Shown here: in pieces, positions 34,282-43,475 of the stretch
Layout of the letters: every line of letters starts with the position of its first letter
Numbering within the stretch: the stretch's first letter is position 1
From: Bacillota bacterium
GTDB lineage: Bacteria; Bacillota; Clostridia; Lachnospirales; Lachnospiraceae
Direction of reading: 5' to 3'
Assembly (NCBI GenBank): GCA_023414875.1
Contig: JAEZMV010000017.1
Location: forward strand, 248,001-312,000
DNA length: 64,000 bases
Translations under genes and position numbers: made by a program
The notes under the pieces: model-generated
What the model saw: the letters and a program-made list of their open reading frames with translations, nothing else
Databases searched by the model: none
What the model was told of the DNA's origin: nothing

Positions 34282-35433
34282 ATGAAAACACGTGCGATGA
34301 TAAAAAGAATGAAAAAGCTGCTTATAATAGGGTCTGTCTTACTTATGTCCCTATCAACCAATAAAGAGGCTAAGGCGAGTTCGAGCTTACCGGAGGATAT
34401 TGATTATACAGAGATACAGGAAATTATAGATGATGTTATGGTTGATGGCAACGAATTTGATTTTAATGATTATACACAGCGTTTGATGAGCGGGGAAGAA
34501 CCTCTCTCGTTATCCTCCATAGGTAATCAGCTGTTGAATTCGATAAAAGGAGAAATTAAGGCGAATTTAGGTACCTTTGCAACCTTGATTACAATAGCAT
34601 TGATTGCTGCATTATTCACTAATCTGTCCATGGCGTTCAAAAACAACCAGGTTTCTGAGACAGGCTATTATGTTACATACCTATTGCTATTCGGTCTATT
34701 AATCAGCTCCTTTATTATCGCTTCTAATATTGCGGCAACCGCAATCGGATCCATCCTTGATTTTATGAAAGCTCTGGTCCCTACCTATTTAATGTCGGTT
34801 GGTTTTACCTCGGGTGCAACGACCTCATTTGTTTATTATGAGGCGGCTCTCATGTTGATTACACTTGTAGATTTTGTCATTATCAAAGTGGTTATTCCTA
34901 TGATTAATTTTTATCTGATCATTACTTTAGCGAACAACCTTTCAAAAGAGGATACCTTATCGAAACTGGCAGGGTTATTTTCCTCCGCAATCAGCTGGTT
35001 GTTAAAGAGTCTTCTGGCAGCAGTCATTGGTTTTAATGTAATACAGGGGTTAATCGTTCCGGTTGCGGATCAGGTGAAACGCTCGACTCTTCTGAAAGCT
35101 TCCGAAGCGCTGCCTGGAGTAGGAGATGCGCTTGGCGGAGTGACGGAAACAATTCTAGGGGCAGGGGTATTATTAAAGAATGCAATCGGTGTATCAGGAC
35201 TTATTGTGGTACTCATTATCTGCGCAGTTCCATTCCTGAAGCTATTAGTAATAACCGCTGTATTTAAGGTTGGAGCAGCTGCACTGCAGCCGATATCGGA
35301 CAAGCGGTTTATCGAATGTATCAGTGCCTCTGCAAAATCTGCAGCGATGCTACTGCAGACAGTTTTTGTAGGAGCGGTATTATTCCTGCTCTCAATAACT
35401 ATCGTTGCAGTTACCACGGGAGGGGTGAAATAA
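34282..35433 (+). CDS. spoIIIAE: Stage III sporulation protein AE
   Basis: A 383-residue polytopic membrane protein with a signal-like N-terminus and about seven TM segments. The conserved region LSKLAGLFSSAISWLLKSLL and the C-terminal FIECISASAKSAAMLLQTVF are typical. Starts four bases after spoIIIAD. ATGs at 34297 and 34309 are alternative starts. Confidence 0.94.
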   Translation: MKTRAMIKRMKKLLIIGSVLLMSLSTNKEAKASSSLPEDIDYTEIQEIIDDVMVDGNEFDFNDYTQRLMSGEEPLSLSSIGNQLLNSIKGEIKANLGTFATLITIALIAALFTNLSMAFKNNQVSETGYYVTYLLLFGLLISSFIIASNIAATAIGSILDFMKALVPTYLMSVGFTSGATTSFVYYEAALMLITLVDFVIIKVVIPMINFYLIITLANNLSKEDTLSKLAGLFSSAISWLLKSLLAAVIGFNVIQGLIVPVADQVKRSTLLKASEALPGVGDALGGVTETILGAGVLLKNAIGVSGLIVVLIICAVPFLKLLVITAVFKVGAAALQPISDKRFIECISASAKSAAMLLQTVFVGAVLFLLSITIVAVTTGGVK

Positions 35434-35520
35434 GAGATGTACATAGATAGAGTGAAGCATCACGAATTTTTACAGCATGTAAAATGTTTGTAGGCTTTGA
35501 TGAAAGGCTAGGTAATTAGG

Positions 35521-36153
35521 ATGGAACAAGAGATTTATTCTTGGATAAGAAATATTATTATTTACATGATTATTAATACCATTATTATGAACTTGCTCGG
35601 TAATAAAAGCTACAAGAAATACGTTAGTATTGTATCCGGAATGATATTGGTCTTAATTGTTATCTCACCATTGATGAAATTAATGAAGCTCGAGGAAAAT
35701 CTGGATTATTTTCTACAATCCAATGATTTTGCTATCGAAACTTCCGATTTTAAAAATGAACTGTATCAAATGGAGGAAAAACAAAGTAGCGCGATATTTA
35801 CTGAATATAAAGAAAGGATTAAAGTACAGGTAGAAGGATTATTGCAGGAGGAAAATGTGTATCTGGAAAGCTTTGATATAACGATTGATAGACAAGCTGA
35901 CAGCGCAACCTTTGGTGAGATCCTTAAGATGGACATCAAAGCATATGTGAAACAAAGCGAACAGGAGGGCAGTAAAAGCAAGAAGCGTCTTCAAATCGAT
36001 GAGATAGAAATATCAGAAATTGCGATAGGGAAGCAGGAAATTGAAGCATCTAAGATACTGCCTTCGCCGATGGAAATTAATATAAAAAATAAACTCTCGG
36101 ACTTCTATAATATCGAACAGGGTAATATAAATATTAGTATACAGGGAGGGTAA
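35521..36153 (+). CDS. spoIIIAF: Stage III sporulation protein AF
   Basis: A 210-residue protein with two N-terminal TM helices (IIIYMIINTIIMNLL; IVSGMILVLIVISPLM) and a soluble ring-building-type domain, matching SpoIIIAF. The gap of 87 bases before it holds only a weak AGG-rich ribosome site. Confidence 0.92.
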   Translation: MEQEIYSWIRNIIIYMIINTIIMNLLGNKSYKKYVSIVSGMILVLIVISPLMKLMKLEENLDYFLQSNDFAIETSDFKNELYQMEEKQSSAIFTEYKERIKVQVEGLLQEENVYLESFDITIDRQADSATFGEILKMDIKAYVKQSEQEGSKSKKRLQIDEIEISEIAIGKQEIEASKILPSPMEINIKNKLSDFYNIEQGNINISIQGG

Positions 36154-36154
36154 C

Positions 36155-36775
36155 ATGGAGAAAAAGAAAATTTCCCTGAAGGAAATAGGCCTACCAAAAT
36201 TAATCATGATTTTTGTTGCTGGGTTATTAGTCATTCTATTATCAATTCCTGGCATCTTTGGCCCAAAAAAATCCGCGGATAACAGTTCTAAAGGCAGTAA
36301 TACCGAGGTTCAACCAAATGATGCGAATATGACAAGCTACGATTCGAATACCTATATAACAGAAATGGAAAATAAGCTTGAAAGTGTCTTAAGAAAGGTA
36401 TCCGGAATCGGGGAAGTAGAGGTAATGCTTACATTGAAGGCCTCAAAGGAACAGGTTCCGTTGAAGGATAACCCTTCTACACAGGAAAGCTTAAACGAAG
36501 TTGATGGGGAGGGTGGAAGCAGAACAAATAACAATGCTCAGAGAGAAGATAGTACCGTACTGGTTACCAACGATAATGGGAATTCAGTGCCTTACATAAT
36601 ACAGGAACTTGAACCGCAAGTGGAAGGTATAGTTGTAATCGCCGATGGTGGAGATGATGCCTTTATAAAAAAGGACATTATGGACGCGGCAGAGGTATTA
36701 TTTGATGTACCTGCGCATAAAGTTAAAGTAATGAAGATGAGTAAAGGGATAAATAAATCAGGAGGTTTAAAATGA
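36155..36775 (+). CDS. spoIIIAG: Stage III sporulation protein AG
   Basis: Ring-forming channel component, 206 residues. One TM helix (LIMIFVAGLLVILLSIPGIF), then an extracytoplasmic ring-building domain related to EscJ/FliF with MENKLESVLRKVSGIGEVEV and EGIVVIADGGDDA. It begins two bases after spoIIIAF and overlaps spoIIIAH by four (ATGA). Confidence 0.94.
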   Translation: MEKKKISLKEIGLPKLIMIFVAGLLVILLSIPGIFGPKKSADNSSKGSNTEVQPNDANMTSYDSNTYITEMENKLESVLRKVSGIGEVEVMLTLKASKEQVPLKDNPSTQESLNEVDGEGGSRTNNNAQREDSTVLVTNDNGNSVPYIIQELEPQVEGIVVIADGGDDAFIKKDIMDAAEVLFDVPAHKVKVMKMSKGINKSGGLK

Positions 36776-37599
36776 AAAATATATTCAAAAAGAATCATAT
36801 CATAATTACAGCACTGGCAATTATGATTGTAATCGCCGGGTATCTTGCTCTTACCGACAAGGATACACCGAAGGATGCAGGTACAGCCACTTCAGCGAAT
36901 CCGGATACTGATGAATACGAAGAATTCACAGGACTTGATGGTATGGATGTTGTAACTGATACAACAGGAGATATCGAAGCAGATATAGCAGACAATGATG
37001 AAACCATCGGAACTGATGCAGCAAAAGAAGACGTAACAACAGAGGATGTAACTACAGAAGGTTTAGATAATAATGAAGCGGCAGCTCTGGAAGAAAATAA
37101 GGGAGAAACCGAAGATTTAGCAGAAAGTGACATCTCCGATGAAGACATCATTGAGACTGCACAAGATGTTACAGATAATGGTGAAATAGATATGGAAGAC
37201 GGTGTTCCCGGTGAAGCGGTTCTTGCGAACACAACTCTTGATCCCAGCTTTTTCATTTCAAAGAAACTGGATCGTGAACAGGTTAGAGCAAAGAATAAAG
37301 ATACTATTATGGAGATTATTGAAAGTGAAGACGTATCCGAAGAGGCTAAAAAGGATGCAATCAACAGTATGATCGAACTGACACAGATAGCAGAAAAAGA
37401 GAGCGCAACCGAGATGTTGCTGGAAGCAAAAGGCTTTGACGGTGCAGTCGTATTTATCGTTGATGATGGAGTAGATGTTGTAGTAAATGCTGCTACTCTT
37501 TCTGATCAACAATTAGCTATTATTGAAGATGTTGTAAAAGATAAGACTGACATTGCAGTAGAACATATTAATATTAATCCGGTTATAGTTGCTGAATAA
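36772..37599 (+). CDS. spoIIIAH: Stage III sporulation protein AH
   Basis: Mother-cell half of the SpoIIIAH-SpoIIQ zipper. A TM helix (ITALAIMIVIAGYLALTDKD) is followed by a long acidic, Thr/Asp/Glu-rich linker (about residues 30-160) and the YscJ/FliF-like domain SEDVSEEAKKDAINSMIELT. At 275 residues it is longer than the Bacillus protein (218), the extra length being the linker. Overlap with spoIIIAG implies translational coupling. Confidence 0.94.
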   Translation: MKNIFKKNHIIITALAIMIVIAGYLALTDKDTPKDAGTATSANPDTDEYEEFTGLDGMDVVTDTTGDIEADIADNDETIGTDAAKEDVTTEDVTTEGLDNNEAAALEENKGETEDLAESDISDEDIIETAQDVTDNGEIDMEDGVPGEAVLANTTLDPSFFISKKLDREQVRAKNKDTIMEIIESEDVSEEAKKDAINSMIELTQIAEKESATEMLLEAKGFDGAVVFIVDDGVDVVVNAATLSDQQLAIIEDVVKDKTDIAVEHININPVIVAE

Positions 37600-37619
37600 A
37601 GAAAAATATTTATTTATAA

Positions 37620-37647
37620 TTGCAAAAGTTGTTAGTTTTGGTATAAT
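37620..37647 (+). promoter_or_regulatory. Promoter upstream of asp23
   Basis: TTGCAA (37620-37625), 16-base spacer, TATAAT (37642-37647), followed 65 bases later by the asp23-like gene. This separates it from the sporulation operon. Confidence 0.6.
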
Positions 37648-37712
37648 ACTATATAATGTAATAAATATATATGGTATACCGGATAACGATAGGAACTTAG
37701 GAGGTAAACATT

Positions 37713-38099
37713 GTGAACAAGGAACCGGAGATCAGAAACACATATAAAATACATGAGAATGGGAAAGTTGGAGAAGTGCAGATTGCCGATGAAGTTGTTG
37801 CTACCATAGCTGGTTTGGCAGCTACAGAAGTAAAGGGTGTGTCTGCAACATCCGGTAATGTCACCAATGAGCTTGCCGGTAAATTGGGAAAGAAGAATTT
37901 ATCAAAGGGAGTTAAGGTTCTGGTAAATCCAGATGCAGTATCAGTTGATATGGCACTCACTTTGGATTATGGATATGGCATACCTGAAACTGCAAAGCAA
38001 GTGCAAGAGAAGGTGAAATTAGCAATTGAGAACATGACCGGTTTACAGGTCAAAGAAGTTAACATCAGAATTGCCGGTGTTAACATCGTGAAACAATAA
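37713..38099 (+). CDS. Asp23/Gls24 family envelope stress protein
   Basis: A 128-residue YqhY/Asp23-type protein: VGEVQIADEVVATIAGLAA, then GVKVLVNPDAVSVDMALTLD and VQEKVKLAIENMTGLQVKEV. GTG start with TAGGAGGT upstream. In Bacillus the homologue yqhY sits between the acetyl-CoA carboxylase genes and nusB, the same neighbour as here. Roles proposed include envelope and lipid homeostasis. Confidence 0.93.
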   Translation: MNKEPEIRNTYKIHENGKVGEVQIADEVVATIAGLAATEVKGVSATSGNVTNELAGKLGKKNLSKGVKVLVNPDAVSVDMALTLDYGYGIPETAKQVQEKVKLAIENMTGLQVKEVNIRIAGVNIVKQ

Positions 38100-38112
38100 A
38101 TTTATCCCAAAA

Positions 38113-38310
38113 CAAGGGGCTGTTGCAATACTACTAATCATTCTTAATTTCATGGGAGCATCAATTTTACCTTATGAGATTCCTGGCATGACAGCTGCAG
38201 TATGACGCATTACTTAGTAATGTGTATAAGCAAAAAGACAGGAAAGTTTGTGAGGCAAGACTGATACTCCCATGAAATGAATAGGTAGTAATTATTATAG
38301 CACTCCCTTG
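38113..38310. repeat. About 200-bp imperfect inverted repeat between asp23 and nusB
   Basis: The ends caaggggctgttgc (38113 on) and the reverse complement of gcactcccttg (ending 38310) begin a pair of inverted arms of about 50 bases that match at most positions. They include the perfect 12-bp pair atttcatgggag (38147-38158)/ctcccatgaaat (38267-38278). The middle is unique. It could be a non-autonomous transposable element (MITE; ggggctgttgca resembles some IS ends) or a large hairpin transcript. No gene is inside. Confidence 0.6.
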
Positions 38311-38337
38311 TTTATTCGTTTTTTAGGAGGAACCACC

Positions 38338-38733
38338 GTGACAAGAAGAGAAATTAGAGAACACATTTTCCTTATGCTGTTTCGTAAGGATTTTCATGAA
38401 GCAGATGAGCTGAATGAACAAATGGAATTGTATATATCCGAATTAGAAAAACCCTCCATAGATGACTACACCTATCTGACGCATCGTTTTCAAGAGGTCG
38501 TAGAGCATTTGGAGGATATTGATAAGATATTGACGGAAACCTCCAGTGGTTGGAAAATAAACCGTATGAATAAAGTAGATCTGACAATCCTGCGTTTAGC
38601 AGTGTTTGAAATGCGCTTTGATGAGGATGTACCGGTTAAGGTGGCAATTAACGAGGCAGTCGAAATGGCTAAAATCTTTGGCGGGGATGAATCGCCCGGT
38701 TTCATCAACGGGGTGCTGGCGAAGCTGGCCTAG
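38338..38733 (+). CDS. nusB: Transcription antitermination factor NusB
   Basis: An all-helical RNA-binding protein of 131 residues that, with NusE, promotes antitermination at rRNA operons. It starts VTRREIREHIFLMLFRKDF from a GTG with AGGAGG upstream, and ends with the conserved DVPVKVAINEAVEMAKIFG and PGFINGVLAKLA. A longer in-frame start at 38308 is unlikely. Confidence 0.95.
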   Translation: MTRREIREHIFLMLFRKDFHEADELNEQMELYISELEKPSIDDYTYLTHRFQEVVEHLEDIDKILTETSSGWKINRMNKVDLTILRLAVFEMRFDEDVPVKVAINEAVEMAKIFGGDESPGFINGVLAKLA

Positions 38734-38796
38734 GTTGTGGTGGCGAAGGTTTAGGCTGTGAGGAAGATTTAGTGTGGCAAAGACTTAAGCTGTGAA

Positions 38797-38917
38797 ATGT
38801 TGAGAGCTATAGTAAAAATTTTGACTTGCCTTTCCCTTCCCTCGGGATGCTTTTTTACAAAGCATATACCCCTCGGTCGGCCGGTCTGCGCAAAATTTTT
38901 ACTATAACTCTCAACAT
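38797..38917. mobile_element. 121-bp element with 26-bp terminal inverted repeats (MITE-like)
   Basis: atgttgagagctatagtaaa (and six more bases, 38797-38822) is the reverse complement of 38892-38917 at 25 of 26 positions. The 69-base centre is GC-richer than its surroundings and has a small hairpin (atgctttttt...aaagcat). It codes for nothing. Size and terminal repeats are those of a MITE or of a mobile hairpin; no clear target-site duplication is visible. Confidence 0.7.
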
Positions 38918-38937
38918 GGTTGAGGTTGTGAAAACCA

Positions 38938-39060
38938 AAGACATAAAACCTAAGACATAAAACCTAAGACATAAAACCTAAGACATAGAAGCAAAGACAT
39001 AGAAGCAAAGACATAGAAGCAAAGATATAAACCAAAGATATAAAGGCAAAGACATAGAGA
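38938..39060 (+). repeat. 14-bp tandem repeat array in the xseA leader
   Basis: Nine consecutive units of about 14 bases: three aagacataaaacct, three aagacatagaagca, then aagatataaacca (13), aagatataaaggca and a partial aagacatagaga. It ends 32 bases before the xseA start. Degenerate related units (gaaggtttaggctgtga, ggaagatttagtgtgg, caaagacttaagctgtg) lie before the MITE-like element at 38745-38796. Confidence 0.9.
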
Positions 39061-39092
39061 CCGCCTTTTTAGGCGTAACCGGGGAGGAAAGT

Positions 39093-40304
39093 ATGGGACA
39101 GGCTTATTCGGTTACTGAGATTAATCAATATATTAAGAATATGTTTATAAAGGATCGGGTGCTGAGCTATATTTTTGTGAAAGGCGAGGTATCCAATTGT
39201 AAGTATCACACCTCAGGGCACATTTATTTTACATTAAAGGATGCTCAGGGGCAATTGGCTTGTGTTATGTTTGCAGGTCAGAGAAAAGGATTAACCTTCC
39301 GTCTTGAGGAAGGACAAAGCGTGATTTCACTCGGCAGCATAAATGTTTATGAGCGAGATGGAAAATACCAATTATATGCGAATGAAATAGTCCTGGATGG
39401 TCAGGGAATTCTATATGAGAAGTTTGAAAAGCTAAAGAGGAGTCTGGAAGAGGAAGGTCTATTTGACCAGGCTCATAAAAAACCGATTCCGGCATATCCG
39501 AAGAAGGTAGGTATTGTAACAGCTTCCACCGGAGCGGCGATACAAGACATTATAAATATCTCAAAAAGAAGAAATCCTTATGTTCAGCTGGTATTGTATC
39601 CGGCCCTGGTTCAGGGTGCGGGTTCCGGGGAAAGTGTAGCTAAAGGTATTGCGATACTTGATAAATTTGGTTTAGATACGATAATCGTCGGAAGAGGCGG
39701 TGGATCTATTGAGGATTTATGGGCTTTTAACGAAGAGGTTGTTGCAAGGGCAATCTTTCGCTGTAAGACGCCAATTATTTCGGCTGTCGGTCATGAAACC
39801 GATGTGACAATCGCTGATTTTGTATCGGACCTTCGGGCTCCTACTCCATCTGCGGCGGCGGAGCTGGCTGTGAATGATTATCGTGTATTTCAAGCAATTC
39901 TTATTGATTACAAACGTAAGTTTAACAGGGAAATGCAGCAACAAATAGTATTCAACCGAAATAGGATGAAGGAGCTGAAGCTTCGTCTTTTCTATGCGAG
40001 TCCGGCGTATCAGATAAAGCAGAAGAGACAGTATCTGATGGATACAGAGCAAAAGCTTATGCAACGAATGAACTTAAAGATGAAGGAAAATAGACACAGA
40101 CTGGCGTTATACATAGCTAAAATGGAAGGTTTGTCTCCCCTATCAAAATTAAGTAAAGGATATGCTTTGATTGTAGGAGAGGATAACAGACCGGTTCAAA
40201 GTATACAGAAGGTATCAAAAAACGATGTTTTAACGCTTTCACTACTGGATGGGGATATAAAAGCTAGGGTAGAAGAGCTTTGTACGATAGATCGTGGATG
40301 TTAA
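39093..40304 (+). CDS. xseA: Exodeoxyribonuclease VII large subunit
   Basis: Catalytic subunit of ExoVII, which degrades single-stranded DNA in both directions. The 403 residues show an N-terminal OB fold (YSVTEINQYIKNMF; VSNCKYHTSGHIYFTLKD) and the catalytic domain with PKKVGIVTASTGAAIQDI, IIVGRGGGSIEDLWAFN and ISAVGHETDVTIADFVSD, then a coiled coil. ACCGGGGAGGA precedes the ATG. xseB follows after 63 bases. Confidence 0.96.
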   Translation: MGQAYSVTEINQYIKNMFIKDRVLSYIFVKGEVSNCKYHTSGHIYFTLKDAQGQLACVMFAGQRKGLTFRLEEGQSVISLGSINVYERDGKYQLYANEIVLDGQGILYEKFEKLKRSLEEEGLFDQAHKKPIPAYPKKVGIVTASTGAAIQDIINISKRRNPYVQLVLYPALVQGAGSGESVAKGIAILDKFGLDTIIVGRGGGSIEDLWAFNEEVVARAIFRCKTPIISAVGHETDVTIADFVSDLRAPTPSAAAELAVNDYRVFQAILIDYKRKFNREMQQQIVFNRNRMKELKLRLFYASPAYQIKQKRQYLMDTEQKLMQRMNLKMKENRHRLALYIAKMEGLSPLSKLSKGYALIVGEDNRPVQSIQKVSKNDVLTLSLLDGDIKARVEELCTIDRGC

Positions 40305-40367
40305 GTAACCAGTTTATGATGGATTAATAATAGATACACTGGTCATTAAAATAGAAGGAGATAGCAT

Positions 40368-40577
40368 ATGGCTGAGAAAGATATGAAGTTGGAAGAATCC
40401 TTTGAGAAATTAAATCATATTGTGGAAGCACTGGAAAAGCCTGATATTAGCCTTGAGGATTCCTTTACCCTGTATCAAGAGGGAATGAAGCTTCTCAAGG
40501 TCTGTAATGATTCCATTGATAAAGTGGAAAAGGAATTGATTATTCTCAGTGAAAATGGTGAATCAAATGAACTTTGA
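40368..40577 (+). CDS. xseB: Exodeoxyribonuclease VII small subunit
   Basis: A 69-residue helical hairpin, LEESFEKLNHIVEALEKPDI and SLEDSFTLYQEGMKLLKVCN, of standard length. Binds the XseA coiled coil. Its end overlaps the ispA start region. Confidence 0.95.
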   Translation: MAEKDMKLEESFEKLNHIVEALEKPDISLEDSFTLYQEGMKLLKVCNDSIDKVEKELIILSENGESNEL

Positions 40578-41484
40578 TCAAGAGCTACATCAAAAGGTAT
40601 CAGAGATAGAAGAGATGCTTCGTAGTTTCATCCCCAGGGAAGAAGGATTTCAAAAGGTTATCATGGATGCGATGAATTACAGCTTACTGGCAGGAGGAAA
40701 ACGCCTGAGACCGCTTATGATGGAAGAAACCTTCCGTTTGTTTGGAGGTCAGGATAAAGCTTTACTTGCGCCATTTATGGCAGCGATCGAAATGATTCAT
40801 ACCTATTCCTTAGTTCATGATGATCTTCCGGCTATGGATAATGATGAGTATCGAAGAGGTAGAAAAACAACCCATGTGGTTTATGGAGAAGCAATGGCGA
40901 TCTTAGCAGGAGATGGCCTGCTTAATTATGCATTTGAGACAGCAATGAAAGCTTTTCAGGTAATAAAAAACCAGAGTCAGACAGAGCAATTATCATCCTA
41001 TGAAAAGGTAGCTGATGCTTTAAAGGTATTGGCAGAAAAAGCCGGTATTTATGGTATGATTGGCGGACAAGTAATTGATATGCAGGATTATGATAAGGAA
41101 GTGAGTGGGGAGCGCCTTAATATCATGTATCAATTAAAAACAGGTGCACTCATTGAAGCTTCCATGATGATAGGTGCAATTTTAGCAGGCGCCAATCAAC
41201 AGGAAGTATTAACAATGGAGAATATTGCTAGTGATATAGGGCTGGCATTTCAGATAAAAGATGATATATTAGATGTAACTAGCACAGCAGAGGTTCTTGG
41301 TAAACCGGTGCATAGTGATGAAAAGAATGAAAAGATAACCTATGTAACGATCATGGAACTGGATCATGCTGTTAGGGAAGTGATTATGATTTCAGAACGT
41401 GCAATGAAAACTTATCTTTCATTGCCATATGAGAACATTTTTTTAAAGAACTTAATTATAAAATTAATCGATAGAGAGAATTAA
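40567..41484 (+). CDS. ispA: Farnesyl diphosphate synthase / geranyltranstransferase
   Basis: Condenses IPP with DMAPP and GPP to give farnesyl diphosphate. Of 305 residues; first Asp-rich motif DDLPAMDND in YSLVHDDLPAMDND, second motif KDDILD, and GGKRLRP near the N-terminus. The ATG at 40567 overlaps the last 11 bases of xseB; GTG codons at 40549 and 40558 are alternatives. Together with dxs downstream it makes an isoprenoid gene pair. Confidence 0.94.
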   Translation: MNFDQELHQKVSEIEEMLRSFIPREEGFQKVIMDAMNYSLLAGGKRLRPLMMEETFRLFGGQDKALLAPFMAAIEMIHTYSLVHDDLPAMDNDEYRRGRKTTHVVYGEAMAILAGDGLLNYAFETAMKAFQVIKNQSQTEQLSSYEKVADALKVLAEKAGIYGMIGGQVIDMQDYDKEVSGERLNIMYQLKTGALIEASMMIGAILAGANQQEVLTMENIASDIGLAFQIKDDILDVTSTAEVLGKPVHSDEKNEKITYVTIMELDHAVREVIMISERAMKTYLSLPYENIFLKNLIIKLIDREN

Positions 41485-41560
41485 AATAACGTATTAAGAA
41501 GGAAGCAGTTGATAGAACTGCAGATATCAGAGCCTATATTTAGAAAGAGGTGGAACATTA

Positions 41561-43426
41561 TTGCCCAAGTTGTTGGATAACATAAATCAAGCAAATGATA
41601 TTCGAAAGATAAAAGAACAGGATTATGAAAAACTGGCTGAGGAAATCCGAAGCTATTTCATGCAGAATATAAGCAAAACAGGTGGACATCTGGCATCTAA
41701 TCTTGGTGTCGTAGAGCTTACCATGGCACTGCACCTATTCCTTACATTCCCTCAGGATAAGCTGGTATGGGATGTTGGCCATCAGGCTTATATTCATAAG
41801 CTTCTAACAGGAAGAAAGAATTTATTTAGCACTTTAAGACAAATTGATGGTTTGAGCGGTTTCCCAAAGAGAGAGGAAAGCAATTGCGATTCCTTTGATA
41901 CCGGACATAGCTCCACCGCAGTTTCAGCTGCTCTGGGTTTGGTAAAGGCAAGGGATTTAAGTGGTGAAAATAATAAAGTAGTGGCGGTACTAGGAGATGG
42001 TGCCTTAACCGGTGGTATGGCTTTTGAGGCGATTAATAATGCCGGACGTTTAAAGACCAATATGATTATTGTTCTAAATGATAATAACATGTCAATCTCC
42101 GAAAATGTAGGAGGGTTGGCTAATTATCTTGCAAAACTGCGAACCAGTTCCAAATATACCGTCTTTAAGGAGAATATGGAGCATACACTGAACCATGTTC
42201 CCAGAGTCGGAAAAGCAATTGTTGGTAAATTAAAGCGTTCCAAGGATGCAATCAAATATTTTATGTTACCTAGTATGTTTTTTGAGGATATGGGTCTCAC
42301 ATATATAGGCCCGATTGATGGACATAATATTCCTCAAATGATGACTGCGTTTGAAGCTGCAGCGAGAGCAAAAAAGGCAGTCGTAGTACATGTACTAACC
42401 AAAAAAGGTAAGGGCTATCAGCTGGCCGAAAAATATCCAAGCAGATTCCATGCAGTAGATCCGTTTGATGTTGAAAGCGGACAGCCGACCAAGGTTGATA
42501 AGAGTGTAACCTATACAAAGGTATTCTCCGATACGATGTTACAGCTGGCAGCAGCTGATGATAAGATTGTAGCAATTACTGCAGCGATGCCCATCGGCAC
42601 CGGTCTAGCTGATTTTAAGAAGCATTATCCGGATCGCTTTTTCGATGTGGGAATAGCAGAAGAGCATGCGGTAACCTTTGCTGCAGGCTTAGCGATGGGC
42701 GGTTATAAGCCGGTGGTGGCTATCTATTCCACCTTCCTGCAAAGAGCCTATGACCAGATATTGCATGATGTATGCATCAATAATCTACCGGTTATATTTG
42801 CAATTGACCGTGCAGGTATTTCGGGCAGGGATGGAAAAACTCATCAAGGTACGTTTGACCTCTCTTTCTTATCCCATATTCCCAATTTAACGGTACTAGC
42901 TCCGAAGAACAGTTTTGAACTGACAGAAATGTTAAATTATGCAGTAACCTTAAATGGTCCGGTGGCAATCAGATATCCAAAGGGCGAAGCATATACTGGC
43001 CTAAGGGAGTATCAAGCCCCAATGGTTGTTGGTAAAAGTGAAGTGATCCTAGAGGGTTCCGATATTGCGATCCTTGCGGTAGGCAGTATGGTAAAAACAG
43101 GGCAGGAGGTTGCAAAAGCTCTGAATAGAGAAGGGAAAAATGCAACACTCATAAATGTTAGATTTGTGTCCCCGATCGATAAGGAGATATTGGATACCTT
43201 GTCGTTACAGCATAAGATGTTCATAACCATAGAAGAAAATGTAAAAAGCGGTGGCTATGGGCAGAAGGTAGCTGATTATCTTTGTGAAACTAGGAAGCAA
43301 AACATACAGTTAATCAATATATCAGTGCCTGATATGTTTATTGAGCATGGCGGTGTGGCAGAGCTACACAAAAGATTTGGACTAGATGCAGAGAGTATTA
43401 TAGAAAGAATTAAATCTCAAATATAA
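41561..43426 (+). CDS. dxs: 1-deoxy-D-xylulose-5-phosphate synthase
   Basis: TPP enzyme joining pyruvate and glyceraldehyde-3-P, first step of the MEP pathway. At 621 residues it is full length. HQAYIHKLLTGR, GHSSTAVSAALG, the TPP/Mg motif GDGALTGGMAFEAINNAG with DNNMSISENVG, and the transketolase-type domain with GIAEEHAVTFAAGLA and DRAGISGRDGKTHQG are all present. TTG start with AAAGAGGTGG upstream. Confidence 0.96.
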   Translation: MPKLLDNINQANDIRKIKEQDYEKLAEEIRSYFMQNISKTGGHLASNLGVVELTMALHLFLTFPQDKLVWDVGHQAYIHKLLTGRKNLFSTLRQIDGLSGFPKREESNCDSFDTGHSSTAVSAALGLVKARDLSGENNKVVAVLGDGALTGGMAFEAINNAGRLKTNMIIVLNDNNMSISENVGGLANYLAKLRTSSKYTVFKENMEHTLNHVPRVGKAIVGKLKRSKDAIKYFMLPSMFFEDMGLTYIGPIDGHNIPQMMTAFEAAARAKKAVVVHVLTKKGKGYQLAEKYPSRFHAVDPFDVESGQPTKVDKSVTYTKVFSDTMLQLAAADDKIVAITAAMPIGTGLADFKKHYPDRFFDVGIAEEHAVTFAAGLAMGGYKPVVAIYSTFLQRAYDQILHDVCINNLPVIFAIDRAGISGRDGKTHQGTFDLSFLSHIPNLTVLAPKNSFELTEMLNYAVTLNGPVAIRYPKGEAYTGLREYQAPMVVGKSEVILEGSDIAILAVGSMVKTGQEVAKALNREGKNATLINVRFVSPIDKEILDTLSLQHKMFITIEENVKSGGYGQKVADYLCETRKQNIQLINISVPDMFIEHGGVAELHKRFGLDAESIIERIKSQI

Positions 43427-43475
43427 GAAATTTACATCTGTTAGATACGTGATATACGCGTAGGCGGAGGTTAAA

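Noticed and set aside
36795..37364. 189-codon minus-strand frame opposite spoIIIAH
   Set aside because: A shadow created by the Glu/Asp/Thr-rich linker of spoIIIAH; Ser-rich antisense composition, no ribosome site.
38938..39060. Regular short repeats resembling a CRISPR array
   Set aside because: Units are 14 bases, directly adjacent and without unique spacers, and no cas genes are near; it is a simple tandem repeat.
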